Assembly: GCF_013359755.1 (NCBI RefSeq)
Contig: NZ_JABMCJ010000092.1
Coordinates: forward strand, 310,001-374,000
DNA: 64,000 bases
Direction of reading: 5' to 3'
Source of the DNA: Tardiphaga robiniae
GTDB taxonomy: Bacteria > Pseudomonadota > Alphaproteobacteria > Rhizobiales > Xanthobacteraceae
The notes under the pieces were generated by a model that had not been told where the DNA came from, searched no databases, and saw only the letters and a program-made list of their open reading frames with translations. Positions 11,769-21,238 of this stretch are shown here, in pieces. Position 1 is the first letter of the stretch. Every line of letters begins with the position of its first letter. The position numbers and the translations under genes were made by a program.

Positions 11769-12329
11769 TCAGAACTTGACCTGCGGCACGGCTTCGACCT
11801 CCTTGCGGGTCTCGCCGAGGTCGAAGAACTCCTTCGAATGGAAGCCGAAGGTGCCGGCGAACAGAGCCGCGGGCATCTGCTGGATGCCGGTGTTGTATTC
11901 GGACACGGCATTGTTGAAGAACCGGCGCGACGCGGCGATCTTGTTCTCGATGTCCGAGAGCTCGGTCTGCAGCTGCTGGAAGTTCGCATTGGCCTTGAGG
12001 TCCGGATAGGCCTCGGACAATGCGATCAGCCGGCCGAGCGCGCCGGAGAGCTGGTTTTCCGCGGCGCCGACCTGCGCCGGGCCTTGTGCATTCATCGCCG
12101 AATTGCGCGCCTTGACGACGTCGTCCAGCGTGCCGCGCTCATGCGCCGCATAGCCCTTTACGGTCTCGATCAGGTTCGGGATCAGGTCGTGGCGCTGCTT
12201 GAGCTGCACGTCGATATCGGCAAAGGACTGGTTGACCCGCTGGCTCAGCGCCACCAGCCGGTTATAGGCAGCAAATGCCAGGACAATCAAGACAACGATG
12301 ACGCCAAGAACGATCCAGCCGGTCGACAT
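11769..12329 (-). CDS. lemA: LemA family protein
   Basis: A protein of 186 residues: one N-terminal membrane segment (about 4-22, WIVLGVIVVLIVLAFAAY), then a helical domain with the LemA hallmarks NRLVALSQRVNQSFADID, LKQRHDLIPNLIETVKGYA and YPDLKAN. The function of the family is unsettled. ATG at 12329 (MSTGWIVLG) is preferred over a longer frame to 12362. It is the first gene of a two-gene operon with the M48 protease. Confidence 0.92.
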   Translation of the reverse strand: MSTGWIVLGVIVVLIVLAFAAYNRLVALSQRVNQSFADIDVQLKQRHDLIPNLIETVKGYAAHERGTLDDVVKARNSAMNAQGPAQVGAAENQLSGALGRLIALSEAYPDLKANANFQQLQTELSDIENKIAASRRFFNNAVSEYNTGIQQMPAALFAGTFGFHSKEFFDLGETRKEVEAVPQVKF

Positions 12330-12659
12330 GTAAGAACCCCCAAAAGAAACCATCAAACCCAAAGCCTAGCCGATCATGCGGCCACAGAGCAGGGGCCGCA
12401 GGCATGTCGCGGCACGGATTGGTCGGCGCGAGGGTGGAATACGTTCAAGGGCGCTCCTCCATCGCGCCCTGTCATGTGTACCCCTCTGCTACAACTTTGA
12501 AAGGAGATGTTATCGGTCTGCACCGTTGCGATGTTGCATCAGTGGGTAGGAGACGTCAGCAGAACGCCTGCGGGTTAGCGCCGGTGCGCTATCCGTCATC
12601 CAACCGTCATCCGCAGAACCTAATGAAATCCTAACCTTTGGGCTGGGGAATGAACTGTG
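12330..12659. other. intergenic region before the autotransporter
   Basis: 330 bases between divergent genes. It must hold both promoters, but no clear sigma-70 pair, operator or structured RNA could be picked out. No credible coding frame was seen. Confidence 0.5.
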
Positions 12660-15545
12660 ATGTTGGAATGGCGTAACGGCGCGAGCCGGCTTGCGATGGG
12701 CGTTGTTGTGGCGGCGCTGTTCGCGCCGATGGCAGCGGAGGCGGCATCGTTCACGGTGGCAAACGGTGCGAGCGACGCGTCCAAAACGCTAAACGGTACG
12801 GAAACTGGAACCGTGGAGGCCGGTGGCCTGCTGACCGGAGCAACCGCAATTACATGGGGTGTGACCGGCCCTCTTCCTTCACCTGCACCCGGCGTGACCA
12901 TCGATAATTCTGGCACGATCACTGGTACCACGCGCGCTATCGGCACATCTGGCTCCGGAACGCCGCGTAATCTGACTCTGTGGAATCGTGCGGGTGGTAC
13001 GATCACGGGCATTGGCAACGACGCTTTCCAGATCGGCAATGATATCGGAAACGGCACGGTCAACGTCTATAACTACGGCACAATCCTTTCGAACGGCGGT
13101 CAGGCGCTCGATTTTGATGCCATCTCCTCGACGACGGCGACGGTGAACATCGTCAACTATGCGACCGGCGTGATCAAGAGCACAGCCAATGACGCGATCC
13201 GTCCCGGGCAGGGCGCGGTGGTGACAAACTACGGTTTGATCTATTCGGAAGGAGTAGTCGGTGCCAGCAATGACGGCATCGACTGGCAGGGTCATTCCGG
13301 CACTGTAATCAACAAGACCGGTGGCATCATCTCTGGCCTACGCCACGGTATCACCACCGATGTCGATGTGAAAGTTACCAATGAGGTCGGAGCGACAATC
13401 ATCGGCCGCAACGGATCCGGCGTGGGATCCGACGGCGCGGGCACCGTAGTGAACTATGGCCGCATCACCGGCGCTTATGATGGCAGCGGCGTTGGTGACG
13501 GCGATGGCGTCGATGTCGATAACATTGCTAGCGTAACTAATTATGGGATTATCGAGGGGACGGGCGCTGCCGGTTACAAAAATGGCCTCGCCAACGCGAG
13601 CGAAGGTCTCTCCATCGGTGGCGGAACGATTCTCAACTATGGAACGATCTCCGGTGCCGATGCTGGCATCGTCGTGAATAACGACGGCAATCTCAACCGT
13701 AGCGGCCTCGCCGCAACCACGTTGACCAACTACGGAACCATCGTTGGCCAGAAGAGCTATGCGATCCGCATGGAGAACAAGCTTGGCACCGCAGCGGACA
13801 ACGATACGATTACGAACTATGGAACGATCATCGGCAACGGCGCAATCCCGAACCCGAACGCTACGGTTCTGACCGATACCGGTACGCCCGATCCTGCCAA
13901 CGGTACACTGAACGGTGTGACCTATGCTGCCGGCTCCGCCCGCTTCATCCGCGGCGATGGTTCCGCGATCCAGATGGGCGAAGGCAACGACGTGCTGACC
14001 AATTACGGTACGATCATCGGCAACAATGGCCGCGCCGTGAACATGGAAGGCGGCAACGACACCGTTAACATCATGAAGGGCTCGCGCATCGTCGGTCTGG
14101 TCGATGGCGGCGTTGGTACGGATACGCTGAACTACAACAAGGCGGGCCTCACCGACGCCAAGCGCGCCGCACTGCAGGCCGGTCAGACCGTGAATATCGG
14201 CGGTACACTCTATACGTCGTTCGAGGTGATCACCGGAGCGTCGTCTTCGTTCGCGTCCTTTGCCAGCGCGGGCTCGCTGGGCGTCGCGTCGCTGTTCGAC
14301 AATCTGCCGGCCAACGCCACCAGCAGTTCGGTGGTCAATCTGCTCGACAGCGTTGCCAGCTCGGCAGATGTCGGCGCGGCGCTGGCGCAGCTCACGCCCG
14401 CGGCCTATCAGGGCCTCGGCCGCATGACTATGAATGACGCGTTCCAGACAACCTCGCTGGTCGGCCAACACCTGACGCAGAACCGCCTCGGCGGCCTCGG
14501 CACCGACATGTCCGGTGTCGGCAATGCGCTGGCGATGTTCGATGGCGGCATGTTCGACAAGAATTTCAGTGCCGATCGTGCGCTGGCCGCGGTGACGGGA
14601 TTCCCTGGCAGCGCGAGTTCTGCGCTGGCCGATGCCGGCTGGGGCGCTAATGCCGCCGATGCGATGGCCTATGCGCCGGTGACCAAGGCTCTGCCCGGTC
14701 TGCGTCCAGTCGCCGTCGCTGCCGAACAGGGCCTGTTCATCACGTCGGGCGCGAGCTTCGCCCGCGAAGGCGCACGCACTGACGCGCCGGGCTTCAAGTC
14801 GAACACGGTCAACGTGCTCGCCGGCTACGACCGGCGCATCACGGACAGCATCGTCGCCGGCGTGTTCGGTGGCTATGCGCTGACCCGCGGCGATATCGAT
14901 AATGTCGGCAGCCACACCAAGATCTCGACCGGTACCATCGGCGGCTATGGCACCTATCAGGCGCCCGGCTGGTTCGCGACCGCCATGGGCCTCTATGGCT
15001 TCAGCGATTACGACACCACGCGCGTGGCGGTCGGCACGGCGAACACCGCGGCCTTCAGCGGCGATCACTATGCGATCCGTGGCACGGTTGGCACCGACCT
15101 GCGCGTCAGCGGCTGGGTCGTCACGCCGGAGATCGGCCTGCAATATACGCGGGTGATGACCGATGGCTTCGCAGAGCGCGGCGGCGCTGCCGCGCTGGTG
15201 GTCGGCTCGGACAGTTCGGAATCGCTGCGCTCCAGCGTCGGCGCACGCTTCGCCTATGACTACGCGCTGAATGGCGGCGTGCTGACGCCGGAATTGCGGC
15301 TGGCCTGGCTGCATGAATTCAGCGATGGCGTGCGCGGCATCAATGCGAGCTTCGCCGATACGACACTGCCGGGCTCGTTCATCACCGCGACCGGCAGCGC
15401 ATTGCGCGATCGCGGCGTGATCGGTGCCGGTCTGTCCGGCAAGCTTGCGCCGCTCACGGTGCTGTCGGTGAACTATGATGCGATCGTCGGCAGCAACGAC
15501 GCCGTCGCGCATCAGGTGATGGGCCGCATCCGGCATTCGTTCTGA
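12660..15545 (+). CDS. autotransporter (type Va secretion) with NYG-repeat passenger
   Basis: A protein of 961 residues. A signal peptide (to about AAEAAS, residue 28) is followed by a passenger of tandem beta-helix rungs. Eight copies of NYG(T/L/R/I)I occur between about residues 138 and 450, spaced irregularly. A linker with an Ala/Ser-rich stretch follows, then a C-terminal beta-barrel (about 690-961) ending in RIRHSF with the terminal Phe typical of outer-membrane barrels. The barrel inserts in the outer membrane and displays the passenger. No protease triad was recognised, so adhesion is a guess. ATG at 12660; a GTG lies one codon earlier. Confidence 0.88.
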   Translation: MLEWRNGASRLAMGVVVAALFAPMAAEAASFTVANGASDASKTLNGTETGTVEAGGLLTGATAITWGVTGPLPSPAPGVTIDNSGTITGTTRAIGTSGSGTPRNLTLWNRAGGTITGIGNDAFQIGNDIGNGTVNVYNYGTILSNGGQALDFDAISSTTATVNIVNYATGVIKSTANDAIRPGQGAVVTNYGLIYSEGVVGASNDGIDWQGHSGTVINKTGGIISGLRHGITTDVDVKVTNEVGATIIGRNGSGVGSDGAGTVVNYGRITGAYDGSGVGDGDGVDVDNIASVTNYGIIEGTGAAGYKNGLANASEGLSIGGGTILNYGTISGADAGIVVNNDGNLNRSGLAATTLTNYGTIVGQKSYAIRMENKLGTAADNDTITNYGTIIGNGAIPNPNATVLTDTGTPDPANGTLNGVTYAAGSARFIRGDGSAIQMGEGNDVLTNYGTIIGNNGRAVNMEGGNDTVNIMKGSRIVGLVDGGVGTDTLNYNKAGLTDAKRAALQAGQTVNIGGTLYTSFEVITGASSSFASFASAGSLGVASLFDNLPANATSSSVVNLLDSVASSADVGAALAQLTPAAYQGLGRMTMNDAFQTTSLVGQHLTQNRLGGLGTDMSGVGNALAMFDGGMFDKNFSADRALAAVTGFPGSASSALADAGWGANAADAMAYAPVTKALPGLRPVAVAAEQGLFITSGASFAREGARTDAPGFKSNTVNVLAGYDRRITDSIVAGVFGGYALTRGDIDNVGSHTKISTGTIGGYGTYQAPGWFATAMGLYGFSDYDTTRVAVGTANTAAFSGDHYAIRGTVGTDLRVSGWVVTPEIGLQYTRVMTDGFAERGGAAALVVGSDSSESLRSSVGARFAYDYALNGGVLTPELRLAWLHEFSDGVRGINASFADTTLPGSFITATGSALRDRGVIGAGLSGKLAPLTVLSVNYDAIVGSNDAVAHQVMGRIRHSF

Positions 15546-15610
15546 GAGCGGGCTATCCGCAGGAAAAACGAGATTCGCAAATACCGAATGTAGGTGAGGG
15601 CGGTGCCATG

Positions 15611-15764
15611 CCCCTCACCCGACATCCGCGCTACGCGCGCATGTCGACCTCTCCCCGCGCAGAGCGGGGAGAGGTAAGCACGGCGCCACCTTCCTTAACC
15701 TCGCCCCGCTCTTTGCGGGGAGAGGTCGACTGGCGAAGCGCAGCGAAGCCGGTCGGGTGAGGGG
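15611..15764. repeat. 154-base inverted-repeat element with 13-base perfect ends
   Basis: The ends CCCCTCACCCGAC (15611-15623) and GTCGGGTGAGGGG (15752-15764) are perfect reverse complements. Inside are further hairpins such as CTCTCCCCGC/GCGGGGAGAG. Similar vocabulary (cctcaccc, gcggggagag) recurs near 17.3 and 47.4 kb, so this is probably one member of a dispersed non-coding family. No coding frame is supported. Confidence 0.75.
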
Positions 15765-15823
15765 CCTTGCAGTGAGCTAGCCGCAATCTCGCGACCAGCG
15801 GGTCGTTCCAGCGCAGAAGCCGC

Positions 15824-16204
15824 TTACGGCTTCGCCATATGCCACGCACCGTTCAAAAATCCGTCGCCATTGGTGTCGCCGGCGGCGGTGTCCTTCTTGA
15901 AGGTGTAGAGCGGCTTGCCTTTATAGGCCCACATCTTCTTGCCGTCGTCGCGCACGACGATGGTCATGTCGGCACTCGGCTTGGCATCGTCCACCGCGAA
16001 CAGTGGTGGCCAGTTTTCGGCGCAGGGACCGTTGCACATCGACTTGCCACCGGCGTCCTTGTCGAAGGTGTAGAGCGTCATGCCCTTGGCATCGACGAAG
16101 GTCTTTCCCTTGGCGGTGTCGGCGGTCTTCAGCATCTGAGCCGAGGCGGCGCTTGAGGCGAGCATGAGAGTCAGAGCCGCGAGGGCGGCGAATGATTTGG
16201 TCAT
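15824..16204 (-). CDS. COG4315-type secreted repeat protein (YxFxxD motif)
   Basis: A protein of 126 residues with a signal peptide (MTKSFAALAALTLMLASSAASAQ) and two copies of the conserved block typical of COG4315: MTLYTFDKD...CNGPCAENWPP and KPLYTFKKD. The single Cys pair CNGPC lies in the first repeat. It is periplasmic or surface-associated; the function is unknown. ATG at 16204 is chosen because it begins the signal peptide; the longer frame upstream is not supported. A candidate EcfG promoter lies at 16254-16278. Confidence 0.88.
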   Translation of the reverse strand: MTKSFAALAALTLMLASSAASAQMLKTADTAKGKTFVDAKGMTLYTFDKDAGGKSMCNGPCAENWPPLFAVDDAKPSADMTIVVRDDGKKMWAYKGKPLYTFKKDTAAGDTNGDGFLNGAWHMAKP

Positions 16205-16253
16205 TGCAGCGTTACTCCTGATGATTGGGCGACGCAGTCGCGTCAGGAGAACA

Positions 16254-16278
16254 AACGCCCGCCGTAGAGAATTATTCC
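16254..16278 (-). promoter_or_regulatory. possible EcfG-type promoter of the COG4315 gene
   Basis: Minus strand: GGAAT, 16 bases, CGTT, one mismatch from GGAAC-N16-CGTT, 50 bases before the start at 16204. It overlaps the 3' end of the Rsm22-like gene. Confidence 0.3.
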
Positions 16279-17264
16279 GCGGATGATGTCGGTGAATCGA
16301 AAACCGCATCGCCCCAGTCGAGCTTGCGGAACTTTGCATACTTCGCCTTGTCGCGGCGTGGTGCGTTTGCGGCGATAACGCCTACATTTGTGCAGAGTTT
16401 TGCCGTGATTGCGATCTTCGTCGTCACCGGCTGCGCGAGCACGCGCGATGGCCGCTGTGCGACAGGCGTACGCGACAGCGCGACGTAAATAAATTTCTCG
16501 TCCTCATAGGGAAGTTCTGCAGATTTGAGTTGTTTATGCACACGGGAGCGCTGCAGCCGCTGGCTGAAGTGGCACCAGTCCGGTTTCACCAGCGGACATG
16601 CATCGTCATGAGGGCAGGGCGCGATCACATGCGCGCCGTTCTTGATGAGCTGCGCACGCGCATCGAGAATGCGTTGATAGCCCGACGGTGTGCCGGGCTC
16701 GACGATTAGCAATGTATCATTGGTCTTCGCCCACATCGCCGCGACGAGTTTTGTTCGCGCGAGATCGTTGAGCTCATTGATGACATAGCTCGCGATGACG
16801 AGATCGGCGGATGGGGCATTGGCGATTGTCGCGGCAGCGTCGCCGAGCGTGTAGTTCATCGCGGGGATGCGGTGGCTGTCCTGCGCCAAACCGAGCGCAA
16901 GCGTGCGCAGAGCGGGATTGGCATCGAGCAGCGTGAACGCATTGAGCGACGCGAAGGCTTCGGCGCAGGCCCATGTCGCCGTTCCCGGCCCGGCGCCGCA
17001 ATCGAGTAGCGTGGTCGGTGCGAAGTCCGGTCGTGTCTCCTGCAGCGCATTGAGGCTGGCGATGACCGCCGCATAGGTCGCCGGCATGCGGGCGAGCGCA
17101 TAGGCCAGCGCGTCACTCTCGTTGCGGATGGTCGTGGAGCCGCCGCCAGAGCGATAGGTCTGCGAGATTGCATCGGAGCGCGCAGCCGCGTCGTTGCGCG
17201 AGAAGCCGTGCAGGCGGGCGTTGAGGGCCGCGGTGAGTTCGGCGGGGAGATCGGGTGCGGTCAT
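16272..17264 (-). CDS. Rsm22-like small-ribosomal-subunit methyltransferase family protein
   Basis: A protein of 330 residues. The SAM-binding motif I is LLDCGAGPGTATW (86-97), with an acidic LLDAN after it. IASYVINEL and LLIVEPGTPSGY follow, the last being a signature of the Rsm22/METTL17 family linked to small-subunit assembly. Cys217, Cys223 and Cys231 (in CPHDDACPL and DWCHF) match the metal or Fe-S cluster region described for this family; a fourth ligand was not assigned. The target is probably rRNA or a ribosomal assembly intermediate. It stands alone, downstream of smc and a repeat element. Confidence 0.85.
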   Translation of the reverse strand: MTAPDLPAELTAALNARLHGFSRNDAAARSDAISQTYRSGGGSTTIRNESDALAYALARMPATYAAVIASLNALQETRPDFAPTTLLDCGAGPGTATWACAEAFASLNAFTLLDANPALRTLALGLAQDSHRIPAMNYTLGDAAATIANAPSADLVIASYVINELNDLARTKLVAAMWAKTNDTLLIVEPGTPSGYQRILDARAQLIKNGAHVIAPCPHDDACPLVKPDWCHFSQRLQRSRVHKQLKSAELPYEDEKFIYVALSRTPVAQRPSRVLAQPVTTKIAITAKLCTNVGVIAANAPRRDKAKYAKFRKLDWGDAVFDSPTSSAE

Positions 17265-17287
17265 AACTTAAGCGCGCCCTTTCTTAT

Positions 17288-17440
17288 CCCTCCCCCTTGC
17301 GGGGAGGGTGGCCGCGCGTAGCGCGGTCGGGTGGGGGTGCCACATACTCAGCGGCGCGTGGGGCACCCCCACCCCGGCCTCCACTTCGTTCGGCCGACCC
17401 TCCCCACCTGGCGAAGCTTGGCTTCGCGCGGGGGGAGGGC
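17288..17440. repeat. inverted-repeat element between smc and the Rsm22-like gene
   Basis: The inner arms GGGTGGGGGTGCC (17329-17341) and GGCACCCCCACCC (17362-17374) pair perfectly. The outer parts carry CCCTCCCC/GGGGAGGG type stems. The whole block fills the gap after smc and resembles the elements at 15.6 and 47.4 kb in base use and architecture. Confidence 0.65.
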
Positions 17441-17449
17441 AAGGAAGAG

Positions 17450-20400
17450 TTACGCTACTTCTTGATCGAGGATCTTCACCGCGTTTTCGAGATCCACCGA
17501 GACCAGCTGCGACACGCCGCGCTCCGCCATCGTCACGCCGTACAGGCGGTGCATGCGCGCCATGGTGATCGGGTTGTGCGTGATGGTGATGAAGCGCGTT
17601 TCGGTCGAGGCGCACATTTCATGCAGCAGGCTGCAGAAGCGCTCCACGTTGTGGTCGTCGAGCGGCGCGTCGACTTCGTCCAGCACGCAGATCGGCGACG
17701 GGTTGGTGAGGAACACCGCGAAGATCAGCGCCAGTGCGGTCAGGGCCTGCTCACCACCTGACAGCAGCGACAGGGTCTGCGGCTTCTTGCCGGGCGGCTT
17801 GGCGACGATTTCGAGACCTGCTTCGAGCGGATCGTCACTCTCGATCAGCTTCAGCTCGGCTTCGCCGCCGCCGAACAGTTCGACGAACATGCGCTTGAAG
17901 TGGCCGTTGACGATGTCGAACGAGGTCATCAGCCGTTCGCGGGCTTCCTTGTTCAGGCTCTGGATGCCGGTGCGCAGCTTCTTGATGGCTTCGACGAGGT
18001 CGTCGCGCTCGGTGGCGAGGCCGTTGTGCGTGCCTTCGACTTCGTTGAGCTCTTCCTCGGCGCGCAGGTTGACGGCGCCGAGACGCTCGCGATCGCGGCG
18101 CAGCTTTTCCAGATCGGCTTCGATGTCGGCGAGCGGCGGCAGCGTGTCGTCCTGGCGGACTTCGGCCAGCGCCGCGACGCCTTCCGGCTCGACTTCGAGC
18201 ATGTCGCGGATTTCGCGCTCGATGTCCTCCAGGCGGCGCTTGCCGCTTTCCATGCGCTCCTCGGTGCGGGCGCAAGCTTCGCGCGCGGCCGAGAGCGCTT
18301 CCAGCGAGCCGCGGGCATCGCGGTCGGTCTCGCGCATGGCGTTTTCGGCCGAGGCGAGTGCGTTGGCGGCGAGCTGGCGGGCCTGTTCGGCGCTCTCGAC
18401 TTCCGAGATCAGCGCGCGGCGCTTCTGCAGATAGAGCGCCGGGGCGTCTTCGAGTTCGGCGCGTTCGCGGGTCACTTCGGCGACGCGCGCGGCAACCGTC
18501 TCGATCTGCGAGGCCGCGGAGGTCTTGCGGTTCGCCCAGTCGGTGCGCTCGGCGATGATCGCCTGCAGGCGGCGGTCGGCCAGTTCGGCCTCGCGGGCCA
18601 GCGCCTGCGCTTCGGCGCGCACCTGAGCGGCGCCGCGGCGGTGGCCTTCGATCTCGCCGCGCACGGTCGCAAGCTGCGCCTCGGCGTCGGAGCTCTCCGG
18701 CAGATATTCCAGTGCGGCGTGCGCGCTCTCATGCGCCGCTTCGGCTTCCATGCGATCGTTCGACAGGCGCGACTGCGCTTCGGTCAGCGTCGCGCGGCGG
18801 GCCGCATGGCGGTTGATCTCGCGTTCGGCATTGGCATGGCGCTCGCGGGCCTGGTCGACGTCGCGGCGGGCATTGCGCAGCGCGTCGCGCGATGCGCCTT
18901 CAGCCGAGGCCGCAGCCTTCAGCGCCTGCTCGGCGCTTTCCAGCGCTTCGCGCTTGGCAATGGCGTCGATCTTGGCGTTTTCCAGATCGGCTTCGATATC
19001 GGTCAGGCGTGCGCGCTCGGCGAGACGACGGGCAGCACCCGTCGGCGCATGCGCACCGGCAACGAAACCGTCCCAGCGCCAGACGTCGCCTTCCAGCGAC
19101 ACCAGCCGCTGGCCGGTCTGCAACTGCGAGACGAGGGCTGCGCCCTGATCCTTGGTGACGACGCCGATCTGCTTCAGGCGGCGTGCGAGTTCGGCCGGCG
19201 CATTCACATGCGAGGCCAGCGATTCCACGCCCGCAGGCAGCGCCGGATCGTTGGCGTGATCGCCGGCATTGGTCCAGCGCATCGGCGCCGAGGGATCGAC
19301 CGGCGCGTCGAGATCGTCGCCGAGCACGGCGCCGAGCGCCTTTTCATAGCCCTTGGTGACGCTGACGCCATCGATGATCGGCGGCCACAGGTTCTTGGTT
19401 TCGCCGTTGAGGATCTTTGAGATCGTGCGGGCTTCGGTCTCGAGCCGCTGCACCTTCCTGTCGGCGTCGTTCAGCGGCGCGCGTGAGGCTTCCAGCGTCT
19501 GCCGGGCCGCGATATGGGCGGCCTCGTTGTCGGCCACGGCGCCTTCGGCCTGCAGCAGGATTTCCTGCGAGGTCTCCATCAGGGCTGCGAGTTCGTCCAG
19601 GTCGCCGAAGCCTGACGTTTGCGCCGTCAGTGCCTCGATCTCGGCCTCGACGCTGGCGATTTCCTGGCCCAGACGCGCGAGGCGATCGGCCTGGCTGCGC
19701 ACGTTGGACTGCAGCTGGTTGCGCTTGGCGGTCATGTCCGCATGCGCGGTGGTGAGTTCGGTGAAGGTGCGCTCGGCGGCGGCCAGCACGGCTTCGGCCT
19801 CGGAGACGCGGTCATCGACGCCGCCACGCAGCTCGACGCGCTGCATGATCTCTTCCTTGAGCATCGCGTCTTCTTCGTCGAGACGGAGCAGCGCGAATTC
19901 AGCGTCTTCCGACTGCTTCATCTCGCGCGCGACGTCGCTCTCGAACTGGGTCAGGCGACGGTCGAGCTCGGCGGCGCGCTCCTTGGCGCGCTCTTCCTCG
20001 CGGTCGAGCATGTCGCGGGCATTGGTCAGGCGCTGCAGACCGGCCGCGGCGGCGGCTTCGGCCTCGCGCAGCGCGGGCAATTCACTGGCGCGGATCGCCT
20101 GGATGCGCGCGGCCTCGCCCTGTTCGCGGGTGCGTTCGGCGAGATCGCGGACATACTGGTCGTGCAGGGTTGCGGCTTCGGCATTGTCCTGATGCGCCTG
20201 CAGCCAGCGCAGGTGGAACAGCATGGCCTCGGCCTTGCGCACCTTGCCGGCGACTTCGCGGTAGCGGATCGCCTGGCGGGCCTGCTTCTTCAGGCCTTCC
20301 ATCTGGCCGGAGAGCTGACCGATCACGTCCTCGACGCGGGTGAGGTTGGTTTCGGCGGCCTTGAGGCGCAGCTCGGCCTCGTGGCGGCGCGCATGCAGGC

Positions 20401-20914
20401 CGGCGACGCCGGCGGCGTCTTCCAGCACGCGGCGGCGCTGCTCGGGCTTCGCCTGGATGATTTCGCCGATCTTGCCCTGGTGGACGAGGGCGGGCGAACG
20501 CGCGCCGGTGGCGGCGTCGGCAAACAGGATCTGCACGTCGCGGGCGCGCACGTCGCGGCCGTTGATGCGGTATTGCGACCCGGCTTCGCGCTCGATGCGG
20601 CGGGAGATTTCGAGAATTTCGGCGTCATTGACCATGGCCGGCGCCGTGCGATCGGTATTGTCGATCGTCATCACCACTTCGGCGTGGTTGCGCGAGGCGC
20701 GGTTGCCGGAGCCGGCGAAGATCACCGCGTCCATGTCGGCGGCGCGCAGCGACTTGTGCGAGGTTTCGCCCATCGCCCAGCGCAGCGCTTCCACCAGATT
20801 GGACTTGCCGCAGCCGTTCGGGCCGACGACGCCGGTCAGACCGGGCTCGATCATGAAGTCGGTCGGTTCGACGAACGACTTGAATCCGTGCAGGCGCAGG
20901 CGCGTGAGTTTCAT
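17450..20914 (-). CDS. smc: chromosome segregation protein SMC
   Basis: A protein of 1154 residues, the full length for bacterial SMC. The Walker A site GPNGCGKSN is at 31-39. Long Ala/Glu/Arg-rich coiled-coil arms flank a hinge near residues 510-640. The C-terminal head has the ABC signature LSLLSGGEQAL and Walker B CVLDEVDAPLDDHN. It dimerises and, with ScpA and ScpB, organises and segregates the chromosome. In relatives the next gene upstream is usually a dsbA-type thioredoxin; here that gene lies 3.9 kb away, with a foreign-looking insert between. Confidence 0.97.
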   Translation of the reverse strand: MKLTRLRLHGFKSFVEPTDFMIEPGLTGVVGPNGCGKSNLVEALRWAMGETSHKSLRAADMDAVIFAGSGNRASRNHAEVVMTIDNTDRTAPAMVNDAEILEISRRIEREAGSQYRINGRDVRARDVQILFADAATGARSPALVHQGKIGEIIQAKPEQRRRVLEDAAGVAGLHARRHEAELRLKAAETNLTRVEDVIGQLSGQMEGLKKQARQAIRYREVAGKVRKAEAMLFHLRWLQAHQDNAEAATLHDQYVRDLAERTREQGEAARIQAIRASELPALREAEAAAAAGLQRLTNARDMLDREEERAKERAAELDRRLTQFESDVAREMKQSEDAEFALLRLDEEDAMLKEEIMQRVELRGGVDDRVSEAEAVLAAAERTFTELTTAHADMTAKRNQLQSNVRSQADRLARLGQEIASVEAEIEALTAQTSGFGDLDELAALMETSQEILLQAEGAVADNEAAHIAARQTLEASRAPLNDADRKVQRLETEARTISKILNGETKNLWPPIIDGVSVTKGYEKALGAVLGDDLDAPVDPSAPMRWTNAGDHANDPALPAGVESLASHVNAPAELARRLKQIGVVTKDQGAALVSQLQTGQRLVSLEGDVWRWDGFVAGAHAPTGAARRLAERARLTDIEADLENAKIDAIAKREALESAEQALKAAASAEGASRDALRNARRDVDQARERHANAEREINRHAARRATLTEAQSRLSNDRMEAEAAHESAHAALEYLPESSDAEAQLATVRGEIEGHRRGAAQVRAEAQALAREAELADRRLQAIIAERTDWANRKTSAASQIETVAARVAEVTRERAELEDAPALYLQKRRALISEVESAEQARQLAANALASAENAMRETDRDARGSLEALSAAREACARTEERMESGKRRLEDIEREIRDMLEVEPEGVAALAEVRQDDTLPPLADIEADLEKLRRDRERLGAVNLRAEEELNEVEGTHNGLATERDDLVEAIKKLRTGIQSLNKEARERLMTSFDIVNGHFKRMFVELFGGGEAELKLIESDDPLEAGLEIVAKPPGKKPQTLSLLSGGEQALTALALIFAVFLTNPSPICVLDEVDAPLDDHNVERFCSLLHEMCASTETRFITITHNPITMARMHRLYGVTMAERGVSQLVSVDLENAVKILDQEVA

Positions 20915-21238
20915 GGATACGGTACTCTAGGTTAGCCGAACAGCCCCGAGAATCGCGAATCCCCCAGCACGAACAATAGCATAAATGCAGCTGCCGCGCG
21001 GACGGAGACTCGCTGGTCGCGGCTCTCATTGGCTCGGACAATGGCGAGACGAGGGCAGCTGCGCAACCGCGGAACCCCGCTTTTCCCAAGGGTTTTGCGG
21101 GGGATAGGTGGGGGAGGGAGAGAAAAAGGGCTTGTTTTGCAGGGCTCCAGGATCGTGCCCCTATGAATGTGTCTATTTCCGCCCAGCGTGGATGTGCCAG
21201 ATTTGGCGATGCGAAGAAAATGCTGGTTGGGCGACCCG
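20915..21238. other. intergenic region upstream of smc
   Basis: 324 bases. The left part is GC-rich and presumably holds the smc promoter. From about 21090 there is a purine-rich stretch (ggtgggggagggagagaaaaa), and after 21150 the base composition falls. No gene or clear attachment site was recognised. Confidence 0.4.

Noticed and set aside
13338-15536. 732-codon frame antisense to the autotransporter
   Set aside because: Composition and position show it is a shadow; the plus strand has a signal peptide, repeats and barrel.
17900-20935. Long plus-strand frames opposite smc
   Set aside because: They mirror the coiled-coil codons of smc and have no start context or domain.
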